DNA of 64,000 nucleotides from CAVVZJ01 sp963752755 (GCA_963752755.1 CAVVZJ010000001.1:2108001-2172000); one strand, 5' to 3'; shown: positions 28,661 to 38,142, counted from the first letter of the stretch. The notes: generated from the letters alone by a model not told the origin. Made by a program: numbers and translations.

Positions 28661-28939
28661 ATGGTCACGGCGAACGTCAGGATCACCTTCGAACTCTTCG
28701 GCGTCCCCCGACTCCGGGCGGGGCTCGGGCGTCTGGAGGTCTCGGCGTCGTCCGTGGGCGAGGCCCTGGGCCATCTGGCTCGCCGATGTCCCGCGCTGGA
28801 CGGCCCGGTCATCCTCGGCGACAGGCTCCACCCGGCCTATCGCCTGAGCCTCAACGGAGAACGCTTCGTAGACGACCCGACGAGCCCCCTGACTGACGGC
28901 GATGCGCTCCTGCTGCTCTCCGCGGACGTGGGCGGATGA
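28661..28939 (+). CDS. MoaD/ThiS-like sulfur carrier protein
   Basis: A 92-residue ubiquitin-fold protein from ATG 28661 (MVTANVRITFELFGVPR) ending in the diagnostic Gly-Gly (LLLLSADVGG) that is adenylated and thiocarboxylated. Such carriers supply dithiolene sulfur for molybdopterin/tungstopterin. Its stop overlaps the start of the aldehyde ferredoxin oxidoreductase as ATGA, so it is probably a dedicated or cotranslated partner for that tungsten enzyme. GAGGAGG lies upstream of the start. Confidence 0.85.
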   Translation: MVTANVRITFELFGVPRLRAGLGRLEVSASSVGEALGHLARRCPALDGPVILGDRLHPAYRLSLNGERFVDDPTSPLTDGDALLLLSADVGG

Positions 28940-30834
28940 CCGTTCTCAACGGTTTCCCGACCCTCCACCTTCCCTTCACCACCCGGCACCCGATGTTCGG
29001 ATACCACGGCCGTTACCTCCGGATCGACCCCCGCCCAGGCCGAACGGGCCTGGTCGCTCTCGACGAGGCGACGCTGCGCCGGTTCGTCGGCGGGGTCGGG
29101 CTGGGCACGTGGCTCGTCGCCCAGGAGACCGCGGCCGGTTGCGACCCGCTCGGCGCCAACGCCGCGCTCGCCTTCGCGCTGAGCCCGCTGGTGGGCACCC
29201 CCTTGACGACCTCAGCCAAGTTCGCCGTCGTCGCACTCAGTCCGCTGACCGGCCGGCTCTGCGATGCCCTCTCCTCGTCCCACTTCGCCCTCGCGGCCAA
29301 GCGGGCGGGCGTCGATGCGATCGTGATCAGCGGGCGCTGGGATGAGCCGGTGACCCTGTTCGTCTCGGGCGACGACGACGGCACGACCCGCGTCTCGTCG
29401 GAATCCGCCGCCGACCTCTGGGGCCTCCCCGCCTCCGAGGCCGAGTCCCGGCTTCGCGCGCGGCACGGGGCAGACTGGCAGGTGGCCGCAATCGGTCCGG
29501 CGGGGGAAGCTTTGATCCCATTCGCGACGATCAGCCACGACGGCCGCCATGCCGGCCGCGGTGGTCTGGGGGCCGTGCTCGGGGCGAAGCGGGTCAAGGC
29601 GGTCGCCGTGCGAGGAAGCCTCCGCACGCCGCTGGCCGACCCGTCGCGGACGGTCGCCCTGGCCCGCTCCCTCTCGGAACGCTCGTTCGGCCCGGCGACG
29701 GAGAAGTATCGCGAGCTGGGGACCGTGGCGAACCTGCTCGTCTTCAACCGCTTCGCCGCCTTGCCGACCCGGAACTTCGCCTCGGGAAGCTTCGACGGCG
29801 CCGAGAACCTGGCCGCCGCCGACCTTGCCCCGGCGCGTCGTGTGGCGCGCAACTCCTGTGCCGCCTGCACGATCGGTTGCGAGCACGTCTATGCCCGCGA
29901 GAAAGGGCAGGGGGGGGTCCGGCTGGAGTACGAGTCGCTCTTCGCCCTCGGCCCGCTCTGCGGCGTGGACGAGCCCGCCGCCGTCCTCAGCGCCGCAGCG
30001 TCCTGCGACGAGGTGGGGCTCGATACCATCTCCACCGGCGGCACGATCGCCTTCGCCATGGATTGCGCGGATCGCGGATGGATCGACGCTCGCCTTCCGA
30101 GCGGCCGCCCCTTACGGTTCGGCGACGGCGAGGCGGTCGTCGAGGCCATCGGGGCGATTGCCCGTCGCGAGGGGATCGGCGCCTGGCTCGCCGAGGGGAG
30201 CCGGCGCGCGGCCGAGCGATCGGGGGTGAGGCTCCGTCGCTGGCCATGCACGTCAAGGGGCTCGAACTCCCCGGCTACGACCCCCGCGCCCTCCAGACCA
30301 TGGCCCTCGGCCTGTCCGTCGGCACTCGCGGGGCCGACCACAACCGCTCCGGCGCCTACGAGGCCGACTTCTCCGCCCAGGCCGACCGCCGTCGTGGCGG
30401 ACCCGGTTCGGCGCCCGCTGGCGATCGCCACCGAGGACCGTGCTGCCTTGATTGACAGCCTGATCCTCTGCAAGTTCCTCCGTGGTGTCTTCTCCGACCT
30501 CTTCGTCGAGTCCGCCGAGATGCTCACCGCCGTGACCGGCTGGGACGTCTCGGCCGAGGAACTTCGCCAGGTCGCCCGCCGGGTCGTCAACGCCCGCAAG
30601 CTCGTCAACCAGCGTGAGGGCTGGACATGCGCCGAGGATACCCTCCCCGATCGTCTCCTCAACGACGACGGACTTCCCCGGTCCAGGCTCGACGCGATGA
30701 TCGCCGATTACTACAGGCTCCGGGAGTGGGACGCCGCCGGCCGGGTCCCGCCGGCCCTCCGCGACGCCCTGGGCCTCAATGAGCCGGCTTTCGGCCACGT
30801 CCCGGCCGCCTCGACCACGCATGACGGCCCTTGA
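28936..30834 (+). CDS. Aldehyde ferredoxin oxidoreductase family protein (tungstopterin), frame broken twice
   Basis: An AOR-family enzyme of about 630 residues. The N-terminal domain begins GYHGRYLRIDPRPG and includes VGGVGLGTWL and LSPLTGRLCDALSSSHF typical of the pterin-binding domain. The 4Fe-4S ligands CAACTIGC (Cys-x2-Cys-x3-Cys) are present, with a distal Cys in LILCKFLRGVF. A missing G near 30224 and an extra base near 30387 bracket the conserved block LAMHVKGLELPGYDPRALQT. Family reaction: oxidation of aldehydes (or the reverse reduction of acids) with ferredoxin. The start overlaps the MoaD-like stop (ATGA); an internal ATG at 28993 is an alternative start. Confidence 0.85.
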   Translation: MTVLNGFPTLHLPFTTRHPMFGYHGRYLRIDPRPGRTGLVALDEATLRRFVGGVGLGTWLVAQETAAGCDPLGANAALAFALSPLVGTPLTTSAKFAVVALSPLTGRLCDALSSSHFALAAKRAGVDAIVISGRWDEPVTLFVSGDDDGTTRVSSESAADLWGLPASEAESRLRARHGADWQVAAIGPAGEALIPFATISHDGRHAGRGGLGAVLGAKRVKAVAVRGSLRTPLADPSRTVALARSLSERSFGPATEKYRELGTVANLLVFNRFAALPTRNFASGSFDGAENLAAADLAPARRVARNSCAACTIGCEHVYAREKGQGGVRLEYESLFALGPLCGVDEPAAVLSAAASCDEVGLDTISTGGTIAFAMDCADRGWIDARLPSGRPLRFGDGEAVVEAIGAIARREGIGAWLAEGSRRAAERSGVRLRRWPCTSRGSNSPATTPAPSRPWPSACPSALAGPTTTAPAPTRPTSPPRPTAVVADPVRRPLAIATEDRAALIDSLILCKFLRGVFSDLFVESAEMLTAVTGWDVSAEELRQVARRVVNARKLVNQREGWTCAEDTLPDRLLNDDGLPRSRLDAMIADYYRLREWDAAGRVPPALRDALGLNEPAFGHVPAASTTHDGP

Positions 30835-30858
30835 ATCTCGGGGGGTTTGCGGTAGAAT
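30831..30858 (+). promoter_or_regulatory. Sigma-70 type promoter at the end of the AOR gene
   Basis: TTGAAT (30831-30836), 16-bp spacer, TAGAAT (30853-30858). The layout is the same as the exbB promoter. It would give a leader of almost 300 nt before the antitoxin gene, or a short RNA. Confidence 0.45.
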
Positions 30859-31147
30859 GTCCTTCGTCGCCCGGCCAGTTGGAACCTCTTTAAACATTCA
30901 AGGTCCAATTGCTTAACACGTTGCGACGCCGAATCTTTTCTGCCCCGGGCCTGGCCCGGGGCGGAGCCGCTGGACCTCGATCTTGGGGTCTCTTCTGACC
31001 CGAGGGCTGGCGTCTTCTTGATGTCTCGTCTTTTTCTTCGCCCCGATCGTACGACCGTCGAACCTTGGCGGTCCCGGTGCCTCGGCAGGGCCAGCACCGG
31101 GCGATCGTCCTACGACTTGCTCTCCGATTACGAGGGGGCGCCGACCC
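30835..31147. other. Leader/intergenic region before the antitoxin gene
   Basis: 313 bp with the promoter above, and a perfect 9-bp-arm palindrome (CCCCGGGCC T GGCCCGGGG) at 30943-30961. No coding signal was recognised. The long leader could hold a small RNA, but nothing in the sequence proves it. Confidence 0.4.
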
Positions 31148-31447
31148 ATGCCAGAGAAACCGGCCGAATCCGCGGTCCGGATCATCGGGAGTCGGGAACT
31201 TCACCAGAGCCTGCCCGGCATCCTCCGCGAGCTGGAGAAGCCCGACGTCCGCTACGTGCTCACCGTCCACGGCAAGCCGCGGGCGGTTCTCATCGGCGCC
31301 GAGCCCTATCTCCGCTTGATCCACGACCAGAAGAGCCCGAGCGAGGCCCTCGTTGGCCTCCAGCTCACCGCCTTGCTCGGCGGTGAGCTGAACGACGAGA
31401 CTCTCGACGTGCTGGAAAAGGCACTCGGGCCGAAGAGCGAGAAATGA
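31148..31447 (+). CDS. Phd/YefM-type antitoxin, without an adjacent toxin
   Basis: A 99-residue protein with the Phd/YefM pattern: an N-terminal DNA-binding strand-helix module (VRIIGSRELHQSLPGILREL) then YVLTVHGKPRAVLIGAEPYL, as in antitoxins and autoregulators. The C-terminus (LNDETLDVLEKALG) is helical. No RelE, Doc or PIN toxin lies on either side; the next gene is convergent dedA. It may be an orphan regulator or the relic of a pair. Confidence 0.75.
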   Translation: MPEKPAESAVRIIGSRELHQSLPGILRELEKPDVRYVLTVHGKPRAVLIGAEPYLRLIHDQKSPSEALVGLQLTALLGGELNDETLDVLEKALGPKSEK

Positions 31448-31623
31448 GCAAAAGCCGGGGGAAGATCGGCAGGCCGGATGCCCCACAAAGACATCAGGGA
31501 CGCGAAGGTGACACAAAGCAGAGGGGAGCTTGGGAGGGACCTTCGCGTCCTCTGTGGGGAATGATCCGTCGATGTCTCATCCACGAACCCGCGGATGCTG
31601 TCCGATTCGAGCCCGACTCCTGG

Positions 31624-31677
31624 GGGACCGCCGCCCCCGGCGGTCCGGACCGGACGATAGCCGGGGGCGGCGGTCCC
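31624..31677. terminator. Strong bidirectional hairpin between antitoxin and dedA
   Basis: GGGACCGCCGCCCCCGGC (31624-31641) and its exact inverse complement (31660-31677) form an 18-bp stem with an 18-nt loop. It lies between convergent genes, so it could terminate both. No T-tract. Confidence 0.5.
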
Positions 31678-31714
31678 ACAAGTCCAAACCGGACAACATC
31701 AGCAGGTTCGTGTA

Positions 31715-32458
31715 TCAGGGCTGCATCGGGTCCTCGCCCAGGGTCGTCGCTTCCAGAAGCACCGACTCCCCCTTGGCCGCGGCGCCGGCGCCCGGACGAC
31801 TTCCCAGAGTGCCGGCAGGACCGAGATCAGGATGATCGCGCCGATGACCAGGTGGAACTGCCTCTGCACGAACTTGTTCGAGCCGAAGGCGTAGCCCGCC
31901 AGCAGGAACATCAAGATCCAGACCGTGCCGCCCGCGATGTTGAACGCCGCGAACCAGCGGTAACTTCATCCGGCCGATCCCCGCCACGAACGGGGCGAAC
32001 GTCCGCACGATCGGCACGAACCGAGCCAGGATGATCGTCTTGCCGCCGTGCTTGTCGTAGAATTCCTGGGCGCGGATCAGGTGCTTGCGGTTCAGTAGGA
32101 TCGAGTCTTCCCGGTTGAAGACCTTCGGGCCGATCCAGTAGCCGGCCGCGTAGTTCACGGCGTCGCCCAGCACGGCCGCGACGACGAGGAGGCCGGCCAT
32201 CAGGGTCAGGTTGATCGGCGAGCCCGGCGTCGCCGCCACGGCGCCGACGGCGAACAGGAGCGAGTCGCCCGGCAGGAACGGGGTCACCACCAGCCCGGTC
32301 TCGGCGAAGATGATCGCGAAGATGACGGCATAGAGCCACGGTCCCAGGAACTGGGCGAGTTCGTTGACCCTGTCGGGACCGAAGTGCAGGAGCGTGTCGA
32401 AGAAGTCGCTGGAGGAGTTCCATCGGGGGCTCCGGGGGGACCTGGGGCGGGGCTTCAT
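31715..32458 (-). CDS. DedA/SNARE-associated (VTT-domain) membrane protein, frame broken twice
   Basis: About 247 residues, with several membrane helices (LGPWLYAVIFAIIFAETGLV, LTLMAGLLVVAAVLGDAVNY) and the DedA motif LARFVPIVRTFAPFVAGIG. An extra base near 31957 shifts to WFAAFNIAGGTVWILMFLLA, and a missing base near 31790 restores the final AKGESVLLEATTLGED segment. Family role: flipping undecaprenyl or other phospholipids and membrane homeostasis. It starts at ATG 32458, 28 bp after exbD, at the end of the exbB-exbD-dedA run. Confidence 0.8.
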   Translation of the reverse strand: MKPRPRSPRSPRWNSSSDFFDTLLHFGPDRVNELAQFLGPWLYAVIFAIIFAETGLVVTPFLPGDSLLFAVGAVAATPGSPINLTLMAGLLVVAAVLGDAVNYAAGYWIGPKVFNREDSILLNRKHLIRAQEFYDKHGGKTIILARFVPIVRTFAPFVAGIGRMKLPLVRGVQHRGRHGLDLDVPAGGLRLRLEQVRAEAVPPGHRRDHPDLGPAGTLGSRPGAGAAAKGESVLLEATTLGEDPMQP

Positions 32459-32486
32459 CAAGTCGCGATTGGAACGGGCTGGTCTC

Positions 32487-32914
32487 TCAGGGCTGGTCCT
32501 CGCGAGGGCGGACCGGCAACCTCACGTTCTGAATCCCTGCGGCCTCGCAGGCGGCCAGCACGTCGGCCAGGTCCTGATAGCTGAGCTTCGCGTCGCCGCG
32601 AATCTGGACCCCTTGATCGGCGTAACGCATCCGGGCCTCGGTCAGGACGTCGGTCAATTCCTTCGAGGTCCAGGGTCCGCTCGCCCAGGGCGACCTGGCC
32701 CGGCGCGAGGATCGCTCAGCTCCAGGTCCTCGGGTGCGGCGGTCAAGGGAGCGGCATCGGAGACCTCGGGCACCCGGACGTTAAACTGGTTCTCGTCCCA
32801 ATCATAAAGCCGGGTGGCCGCCATGAAGAAGACCAGCAGGCAGAGCACGACGTCCACCATCGGCGTCATGTTGATGTGGGGCAACTCCTCGGCATTGAGG
32901 CGATCCGAAAGCAT
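32487..32914 (-). CDS. ExbD/TolR-type biopolymer transport protein, frame broken twice
   Basis: About 141 residues, with the ExbD start LPHINMTPMVDVVLCLLVFF (the Asp in the helix carries protons), then a periplasmic domain. Extra bases near 32716 and 32661 must be removed to read ILAPGQVALGERTLDL...TDVLTEARMRYADQGVQIRG through to the stop. It pairs with the ExbB/TolQ gene 69 bp upstream to energise an outer-membrane or envelope process. Confidence 0.85.
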
Positions 32915-32983
32915 GCGACGCGGCCTCCCGGCCGTTCTGGGCGTGTGCGACCCGCCGATTTCTTGTGTTGTCGGCGCCTTTCC

Positions 32984-33874
32984 TTACAACGGATCGACCC
33001 GTCCGAGCGGACGCGACTCCAGCCGACCCGGATCGCCCAGGCCGTGCATTGGCCCCCGCGCCAGGATCGCCCCGCCGCGGCTCGCATCGGAGGCGATCAG
33101 GTCGATCACCAGCCGAGCCTGCTCGTCGAGGTCGCGAGCCAGGATGTCGATCCGCTGGAGGTAATAGTAATAGAAGGCGACCGAGACGATCGCGATGCCC
33201 AGGCCGAACGCCGTCGCCAGCAGGGCCAGGCTGATCCCGTGGGCCAGCGCCTCGCTTTTGGCCGCTCCGGCGGTTTTGCCGGCGCCGAGGGCGTCGAACG
33301 ACTCGATCATGCCGACGACCGTCCCCAGCAGGCCCAGCAACGGGGCGAGCGTGGCGGTGCCGTTGAGCATGCGGACGTTCCGCTTCAGTTCCAGCAACTC
33401 GACCGCCGCGTCGTGGTCCAGTGCCTGCCGAATCGTGGAGGCCGGCTGGCCCCAGTAGCGTACGGCGTGGCCGAAGATCCGGGAAACCGCGCTGTCGTTC
33501 GACCGGCAGAGTTCCGCCGCCCGGTCGCGGTCGAGCTTGCCGCTGGAGAGCCGGTCGAGGAAGCGACTGACGAAGTCCTTCGGGATGACCCGCCCCCGCC
33601 GCAAGGCGAACCCGCGTTCCAGCGCGAAGCCTAGCGTCACGACCGAGCAGACCACCAGCGGCCAGAGCATCGGGTTGGCCTGCTTGACCAGTTGCAGCAA
33701 GCTTCCCCGACCGACCCGCCCGACGTCCTGGCGGGCGTCCTTCGACGGCTTCGCCTGCACTGCGGGCGGCGCGGCCTCCTGCGGGGCGACCTCCTGCGAC
33801 CGGCACGGGGCCGCCGTCGCGAGTCCGGCCATTAGTCCAACGCAAACCCAGAGGACTCGGCCGGTTCGGACCAT
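32984..33874 (-). CDS. ExbB/TolQ/MotA-type proton channel with an N-terminal signal
   Basis: A 296-residue protein from ATG 33874 with GGGAG upstream. A signal sequence (VLWVCVGLMAGLATAAPCRS) and Ala/Pro-rich stretch precede the ExbB core, with membrane helices at LWPLVVCSVVTLGFALERG, TATLAPLLGLLGTVVGMIES and ISLALLATAFGLGIAIVSVA. The N-terminal extension with a cleavable signal is common in planctomycete and related ExbB proteins. It is preceded by the best promoter in the window. Confidence 0.9.
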   Translation of the reverse strand: MVRTGRVLWVCVGLMAGLATAAPCRSQEVAPQEAAPPAVQAKPSKDARQDVGRVGRGSLLQLVKQANPMLWPLVVCSVVTLGFALERGFALRRGRVIPKDFVSRFLDRLSSGKLDRDRAAELCRSNDSAVSRIFGHAVRYWGQPASTIRQALDHDAAVELLELKRNVRMLNGTATLAPLLGLLGTVVGMIESFDALGAGKTAGAAKSEALAHGISLALLATAFGLGIAIVSVAFYYYYLQRIDILARDLDEQARLVIDLIASDASRGGAILARGPMHGLGDPGRLESRPLGRVDPL

Positions 33875-33970
33875 CTCGCGCTCCCTCGGTTCGACCGCTC
33901 GGCACGCCTTCCGCCCCGATCCGCGGCGGGCCGCGACGCCCGTCCGCGCGCACCGGTTCATGAGTTGAAG

Positions 33971-33998
33971 ATTCTATCGTCCGTCCCTATTCTGTCAA
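33971..33998 (-). promoter_or_regulatory. Sigma-70 type promoter of exbB-exbD-dedA
   Basis: Leftward TTGACA (33998-33993, perfect), 16-bp spacer, TAGAAT (33976-33971, five of six). The leader to ATG 33874 is about 90 nt. Confidence 0.65.
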
Positions 33999-34065
33999 TC
34001 ACGCCTGGCCGTCGCGAAACGCCTCGAAAGTTGGGGAAGACTCTGGACAATCCCTCGGATTCCTG

Positions 34066-34095
34066 TTGGACTCTTGTTCGACGTTCGATTAAACT
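34066..34095 (+). promoter_or_regulatory. Candidate promoter of the DUF1549 operon
   Basis: TTGGAC (34066-34071), 18-bp spacer, TAAACT (34090-34095), 100 bp before the ATG. The match is moderate. Confidence 0.3.
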
Positions 34096-34195
34096 AGGAG
34101 AGTTTGAGTCCGCCGATGTCTGCTCGCGGCCGGGGTTTTGAAGCTCCCGGCCGTCCCGCCCCGAATTCCACAACGCCCCGCCGGAAGGTCCCGCC

Positions 34196-36747
34196 ATGAG
34201 ACTGAAGACCCTCTTCTTCGTCCTGGCCCTCCTGCCCGCCGCGACCGGAACGGTCGCGGTCACCGCCAGCGCCGCCGAGCCCGCGCCGAGCGAACTGGCC
34301 ATCACGCCCGGCCCAGGTCGTCCTGAGCGGCCCGCGAGCCCGCCAGCGCCTGATCGTCTCGGGAAGGATCGGGGCGAAGCGGGTGGACCTGACCCGGGAA
34401 GTCACCTTCCATTCGGAGACGCCCGAGGTCGTGGCCGTCGATGAGCGGGGTGTCCTCACCCCCCGCGGCGATGGCGATGGCGTGGTCGAGGCCCGGCTCG
34501 GCGATCAGGCGGCGACTGCTGAAGGTGCGGGTCGAGGGTGCCGGCCAGCCGGCCCAGGTCCACTTCGAACGCGACATCATGCCGATCCTCGCCCGAGCCG
34601 GCTGCAACTCCGGCCCCTGCCACGGCAAGGCCCGCGGCCAGAACGGTTTCCAGCTCTCCCTGCTTGGTTTCGACCCGAACACCGATTACCTCGCCCTTAC
34701 CCGCGATGCCCTCGGCCGCCGAATCTTCCGCGCCGACCCCGAACGGAGCCTGATCCTCGTCAAAGGCTCCGCCCGGATGCCCCACGGCGGCGGTCCCCGG
34801 CTCGTGCCCGGCGAAGGTCCCTACGAGGACCTCCGCCTCTGGATCGAACAGGGGATGCCCCGCGACCCGGCCAACGCCCCCGAACTCGAAGGCATCGCCA
34901 TCGCCCCGACCGAGCGCAGCATGGCCCCCGGCGAGGAGCAGCAGGTTCTCGTCACCGCCCATTACTCGGACGGCACGACCCGCGACGTCACCCATCTGGC
35001 CGCCTTCCAGTCGAACGATAGCGCCGTCGTCGCGGTCAACGTAGATGGTCTGATCCGCGCCGGCAGCTTGCCCGGTGAAGCCGCGATCACCGCCCGCTTC
35101 GAGGGGAACTTTTCCACCGCCGATGTCGTGATCCCGCTCCCCGGCGAGGTTGCGGCGAAGTTGTACGAGGACCTCCCCCGCCACAACTTCATCGACGAGC
35201 ACGTCTGGAACAAGCTCCGCAAGCTCGGCCTCTCCCCCTCCGAGCCCGCCGGCGACACCACCTTCCTCCGCCGCGCCTACCTCGACGTCATCGGCCGCCT
35301 GCCAACGCCCGAGGAAACCCGCGCCTTCCTCGCCGACAGGTCCGCCGAGAAGCGCAACCAGCTCATCGACCAGCTCCTCCAGCGTCCCGAGTACGCCGAC
35401 CACTGGGCGAACAAGTGGACCGACCTGCTCCGTCCCAACCCCTACCGGGTCGGGATCAAGGCCGTCATGAACCTCGACGCCTGGATTCGCGACGCCTTCC
35501 GCCAGAACATGCCTTACGACGAGTTCGCCCGCGCGATCGTGACGGCTCGCGGCAGCACGTTCCGCGACGGCCCGGCCGTCGTCTTCCGCGATCGCCGCGA
35601 ACCTGCCGAGGCGGCCACAATGATGAGCCAGCTCTTCCTCGGCATCCGGCTCGAATGCGCCCAGTGCCACCATCACCCCTTCGAGGTCTGGGGCCAGGAC
35701 GACTTCTACAGTTTTGCCGCCTACTTCTCCAGGATCGGTCGCAAGGGGACCGGCATCTCCCCCCCCATCTCCGGCAGCGAGGAGATCCTCTTCACGGCCC
35801 GGAGCGGCGAGGTGAAGCACCCCTTGACCGGCGAGGTCCTGCCGCCGAGGCCCCTCTTCGGCCAGGCCACCGAGCCCGATGGTCCCGACGCCGACATCCG
35901 CGACAGCCTCGCCGAATGGATGACCTCGCCGGAGAACCCCTACTTCGCCCGCGTCATCGTCAATCGCGTCTGGGCCGACCTGATGGGCCACGGCATCGTC
36001 GAACCAGTGGACGACCTCCGCGCCACTAACCCGCCGTCCAATGGCCCCTTGCTCGATGCCCTCGCCGAGGACTTTCGGCGCCATGACTTCGACCTGAAAT
36101 ACCTGATCCGCACGATCATGACCTCCTACGTGTACGGACTCTCCACGACGCCGAACGAGCGGAACGTCTCCGACACCCGCAACGACTCCCGCCACTACCG
36201 CACCCGCCTCCGCGCCGAGACCTTGCTCGACGCCATCTGCGACGTGACCGGGGTGCCCGAGTCCTATGACGCCGCCCCGCCCGGCACCCGCGCCGACGCG
36301 CTCTGGACCGTCCGCACCAATTCCCTCTTCCTCGACGCCTTCGGCCGCCCCGACCCGAACCAGGACCCGCCTTGCGAGCGCGTGCCCGATACCTCGGTCG
36401 TCCAGGCCCTCCACCTGATGAACGCCCCGAGGCTCCACGACAAGATCACCACCGACGACGGCCGCGCCGCTGAACTTGCCAAGAGCGATCAGCCGGCCGA
36501 ACAGATCGTCGAGGAACTGTATTTGCTCACCTATTGCCGTTATCCGACCGACGCCGAGCGCGAGTTCGCCATCGGTGTTCTGGCCGATGCCGGCGACGAC
36601 CGCCGCCACGCGGTCGAAGATCTGCTGTGGGCTCTCATCAATACGCCCGAATTCGTGTTCAAGGACTCGAGCGCCTCCGAGTCGCAATCGACGACCTCCC
36701 CCGCCGCGATGCGGGGTCTGCCGTCCAGAGAGGGGTTGAACCGATGA
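34196..36747 (+). CDS. DUF1549/DUF1553 planctomycete cytochrome-like protein with Big2-like domains, frame broken twice
   Basis: About 849 residues. Signal peptide RLKTLFFVLALLPAATGTVA, then two bacterial Ig-like segments (FHSETPEVVAVDERGVLTPR; FQSNDSAVVAVNVDGLIRAG). A planctomycete-cytochrome-C-like box FERDIMPILARAGCNSGPCH followed by GKARGQNGF lies between them. DUF1549 (NFIDEHVWNKLRKLGL...) and DUF1553 (PYFARVIVNRVWADLMGHGI) follow. Extra bases near 34313 and 34512 interrupt the first 110 residues. It is secreted; the biochemical function is unknown, but these pairs with DUF1501 proteins are a planctomycete hallmark. The stop overlaps the DUF1501 start as ATGA. Confidence 0.9.
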
Positions 36748-38069
36748 GCGTTTACCGAAACTGCGAATCCGTCACCCGCCGTGACTGCCTCCGCCTCGGC
36801 CTCGGCGCCTTGATCGGCGGTGGCCTGATCGACGCTCTGCGACTCCGCGGCCAGGCCGCCATGCAAGGGGTCCCCCAGCGGCCGACGAGCTGCATCCTGA
36901 TCTGGATGGACGGCGGCCCCAGCCACTACGAGACGTTCGACCCCAAACCCGACGCCCCCAAGGAGATCCGCGGCGACTACGACCCGATCGCCACCAAGAT
37001 CCCCGGCGTTCACTTCTCGAAGCACATGAGCCGCCTGGCGTCGATCGCCGACAAGCTCGCCATCGTCCGCTCGATCCGCCACGACCAGGGCAACCACGGC
37101 GCCGGCAATCACTACATGATGACCGGCGCCCCGACCCGCATTCCAGTCGCCTGCGGCGCCTTCGTCAGCTTCCACCCCAGCCTCGGCTCGGTCACGGCCT
37201 ACGAGCGCGGGGCGAAGGACGGCCTGCCCGCCTATTTCTCGATGCCGTCGATGTCCCGCTCCGGCGGCCCGAACTTCCTCGGCGCCAAGTACGCCCCGTT
37301 CGTCGTCCCCGATGACCCCAGCCGCGACAACTTCCGCGTCCGCGACGTCGTCCCGCCCCGCGGCCTCGATCTCGACCGCTACGACTCCCGCAAGGACCTT
37401 CGCGCCCAGATCGACCACCTCCGCCGCTTCGAGGACGAGAAGGCCGGCGACCCGGTCGTGGCCCTGGACGAGTATTACGAGCAAGGCTACGACCTCGTCT
37501 CCTCCACCGAGGCCCAGGCCGCCTTCGACATCCATCGCGAGCCCGAGAAGGTCCGCGAAGCCTACGGCCGCAACGCCTTCGGCCAGCGTGCGTTGCTCGC
37601 CCGGCGACTGGTCGAGGCCGGCGTGCCGTTCGTCACGCTTTATGAAGGGGGCTGGGACCACCACGAGAAGATCTTCAACTCTCTCGATAAGCGGCTTCCC
37701 AGGTTCGAGTCCACCATCGCCGCCCTGATCGAGGATCTCGAAGCCCGCGGCCTGCTGGAAACGACTCTCGTCATCGCCCTCGGCGAGTTCGGCCGCACGC
37801 CCAAGATCAACAGCCGAGGCGGCCGCGACCACTGGGCCAACGCCATGTCCGTCCTCTTCGCCGGCTGCGGCACCCCCGGCGGCCAGGTCGTCGGCGCCAC
37901 CGACGCCCGCGGCTTCTCCGCCACCGAACGCATCCTCTCCCCGGAGAACTTCGCCGCCACCGTCTATACCAAGCTCGGCATCGACCCCGCCAAGATCTAC
38001 CACGCCCCCAACGGCCGCCCCGTCCCGCTGGTCAGCAACCCGACGCCGATCAGCGAGCTTCTGGGCTGA
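36744..38069 (+). CDS. DUF1501 protein (alkaline-phosphatase/sulfatase-like fold)
   Basis: 441 residues, intact. A twin-arginine-type N-terminus (VTRRDCLRLGLGALIGGGLI) suggests Tat export. Sulfatase-superfamily-like metal-site segments are CILIWMDGGPSHYETFDPKP, RHDQGNHGAGNHYMMTG, TLYEGGWDHHEKIF and LGEFGRTPKINSRGGRDHW. It overlaps the preceding DUF1549/DUF1553 gene by ATGA and is surely coexpressed with it. Confidence 0.93.
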   Translation: MSVYRNCESVTRRDCLRLGLGALIGGGLIDALRLRGQAAMQGVPQRPTSCILIWMDGGPSHYETFDPKPDAPKEIRGDYDPIATKIPGVHFSKHMSRLASIADKLAIVRSIRHDQGNHGAGNHYMMTGAPTRIPVACGAFVSFHPSLGSVTAYERGAKDGLPAYFSMPSMSRSGGPNFLGAKYAPFVVPDDPSRDNFRVRDVVPPRGLDLDRYDSRKDLRAQIDHLRRFEDEKAGDPVVALDEYYEQGYDLVSSTEAQAAFDIHREPEKVREAYGRNAFGQRALLARRLVEAGVPFVTLYEGGWDHHEKIFNSLDKRLPRFESTIAALIEDLEARGLLETTLVIALGEFGRTPKINSRGGRDHWANAMSVLFAGCGTPGGQVVGATDARGFSATERILSPENFAATVYTKLGIDPAKIYHAPNGRPVPLVSNPTPISELLG

Positions 38070-38089
38070 TGGCCCGATCTTGATGTCGA

Positions 38090-38142
38090 GTGGTCTCCGC
38101 CCACCGTCCCCTCCGGATCGGGGAACGGTGGGCGGAGACCAC
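38090..38142. terminator. Strong hairpin after the DUF1501 gene
   Basis: GTGGTCTCCGCCCACCGT (38090-38107) and its exact inverse complement (38125-38142) form an 18-bp stem, which CCCC/GGGG extends inward past a one-base bulge. It sits 20 bp after the DUF1501 stop and may end the operon or protect its 3' end. Confidence 0.55.

Larger units (their letters stand above)
33875..34195. other. Divergent regulatory region between exbB and the DUF1549 gene
   Basis: 321 bp carrying the leftward exbB promoter and a weaker rightward candidate at 34066-34095. No coding signal. Confidence 0.5.

Noticed and set aside
31494..31679. Short minus-strand frame between the antitoxin and dedA as a possible toxin
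   Set aside because: No toxin-family motif; it is read through the hairpin region and is Pro/Arg/Ser-rich as expected of non-coding GC-rich DNA.
34456..36687. 743-codon minus-strand frame opposite the DUF1549/DUF1553 gene
   Set aside because: Antisense shadow; the plus strand carries clear DUF1549/DUF1553 signatures and a signal peptide.
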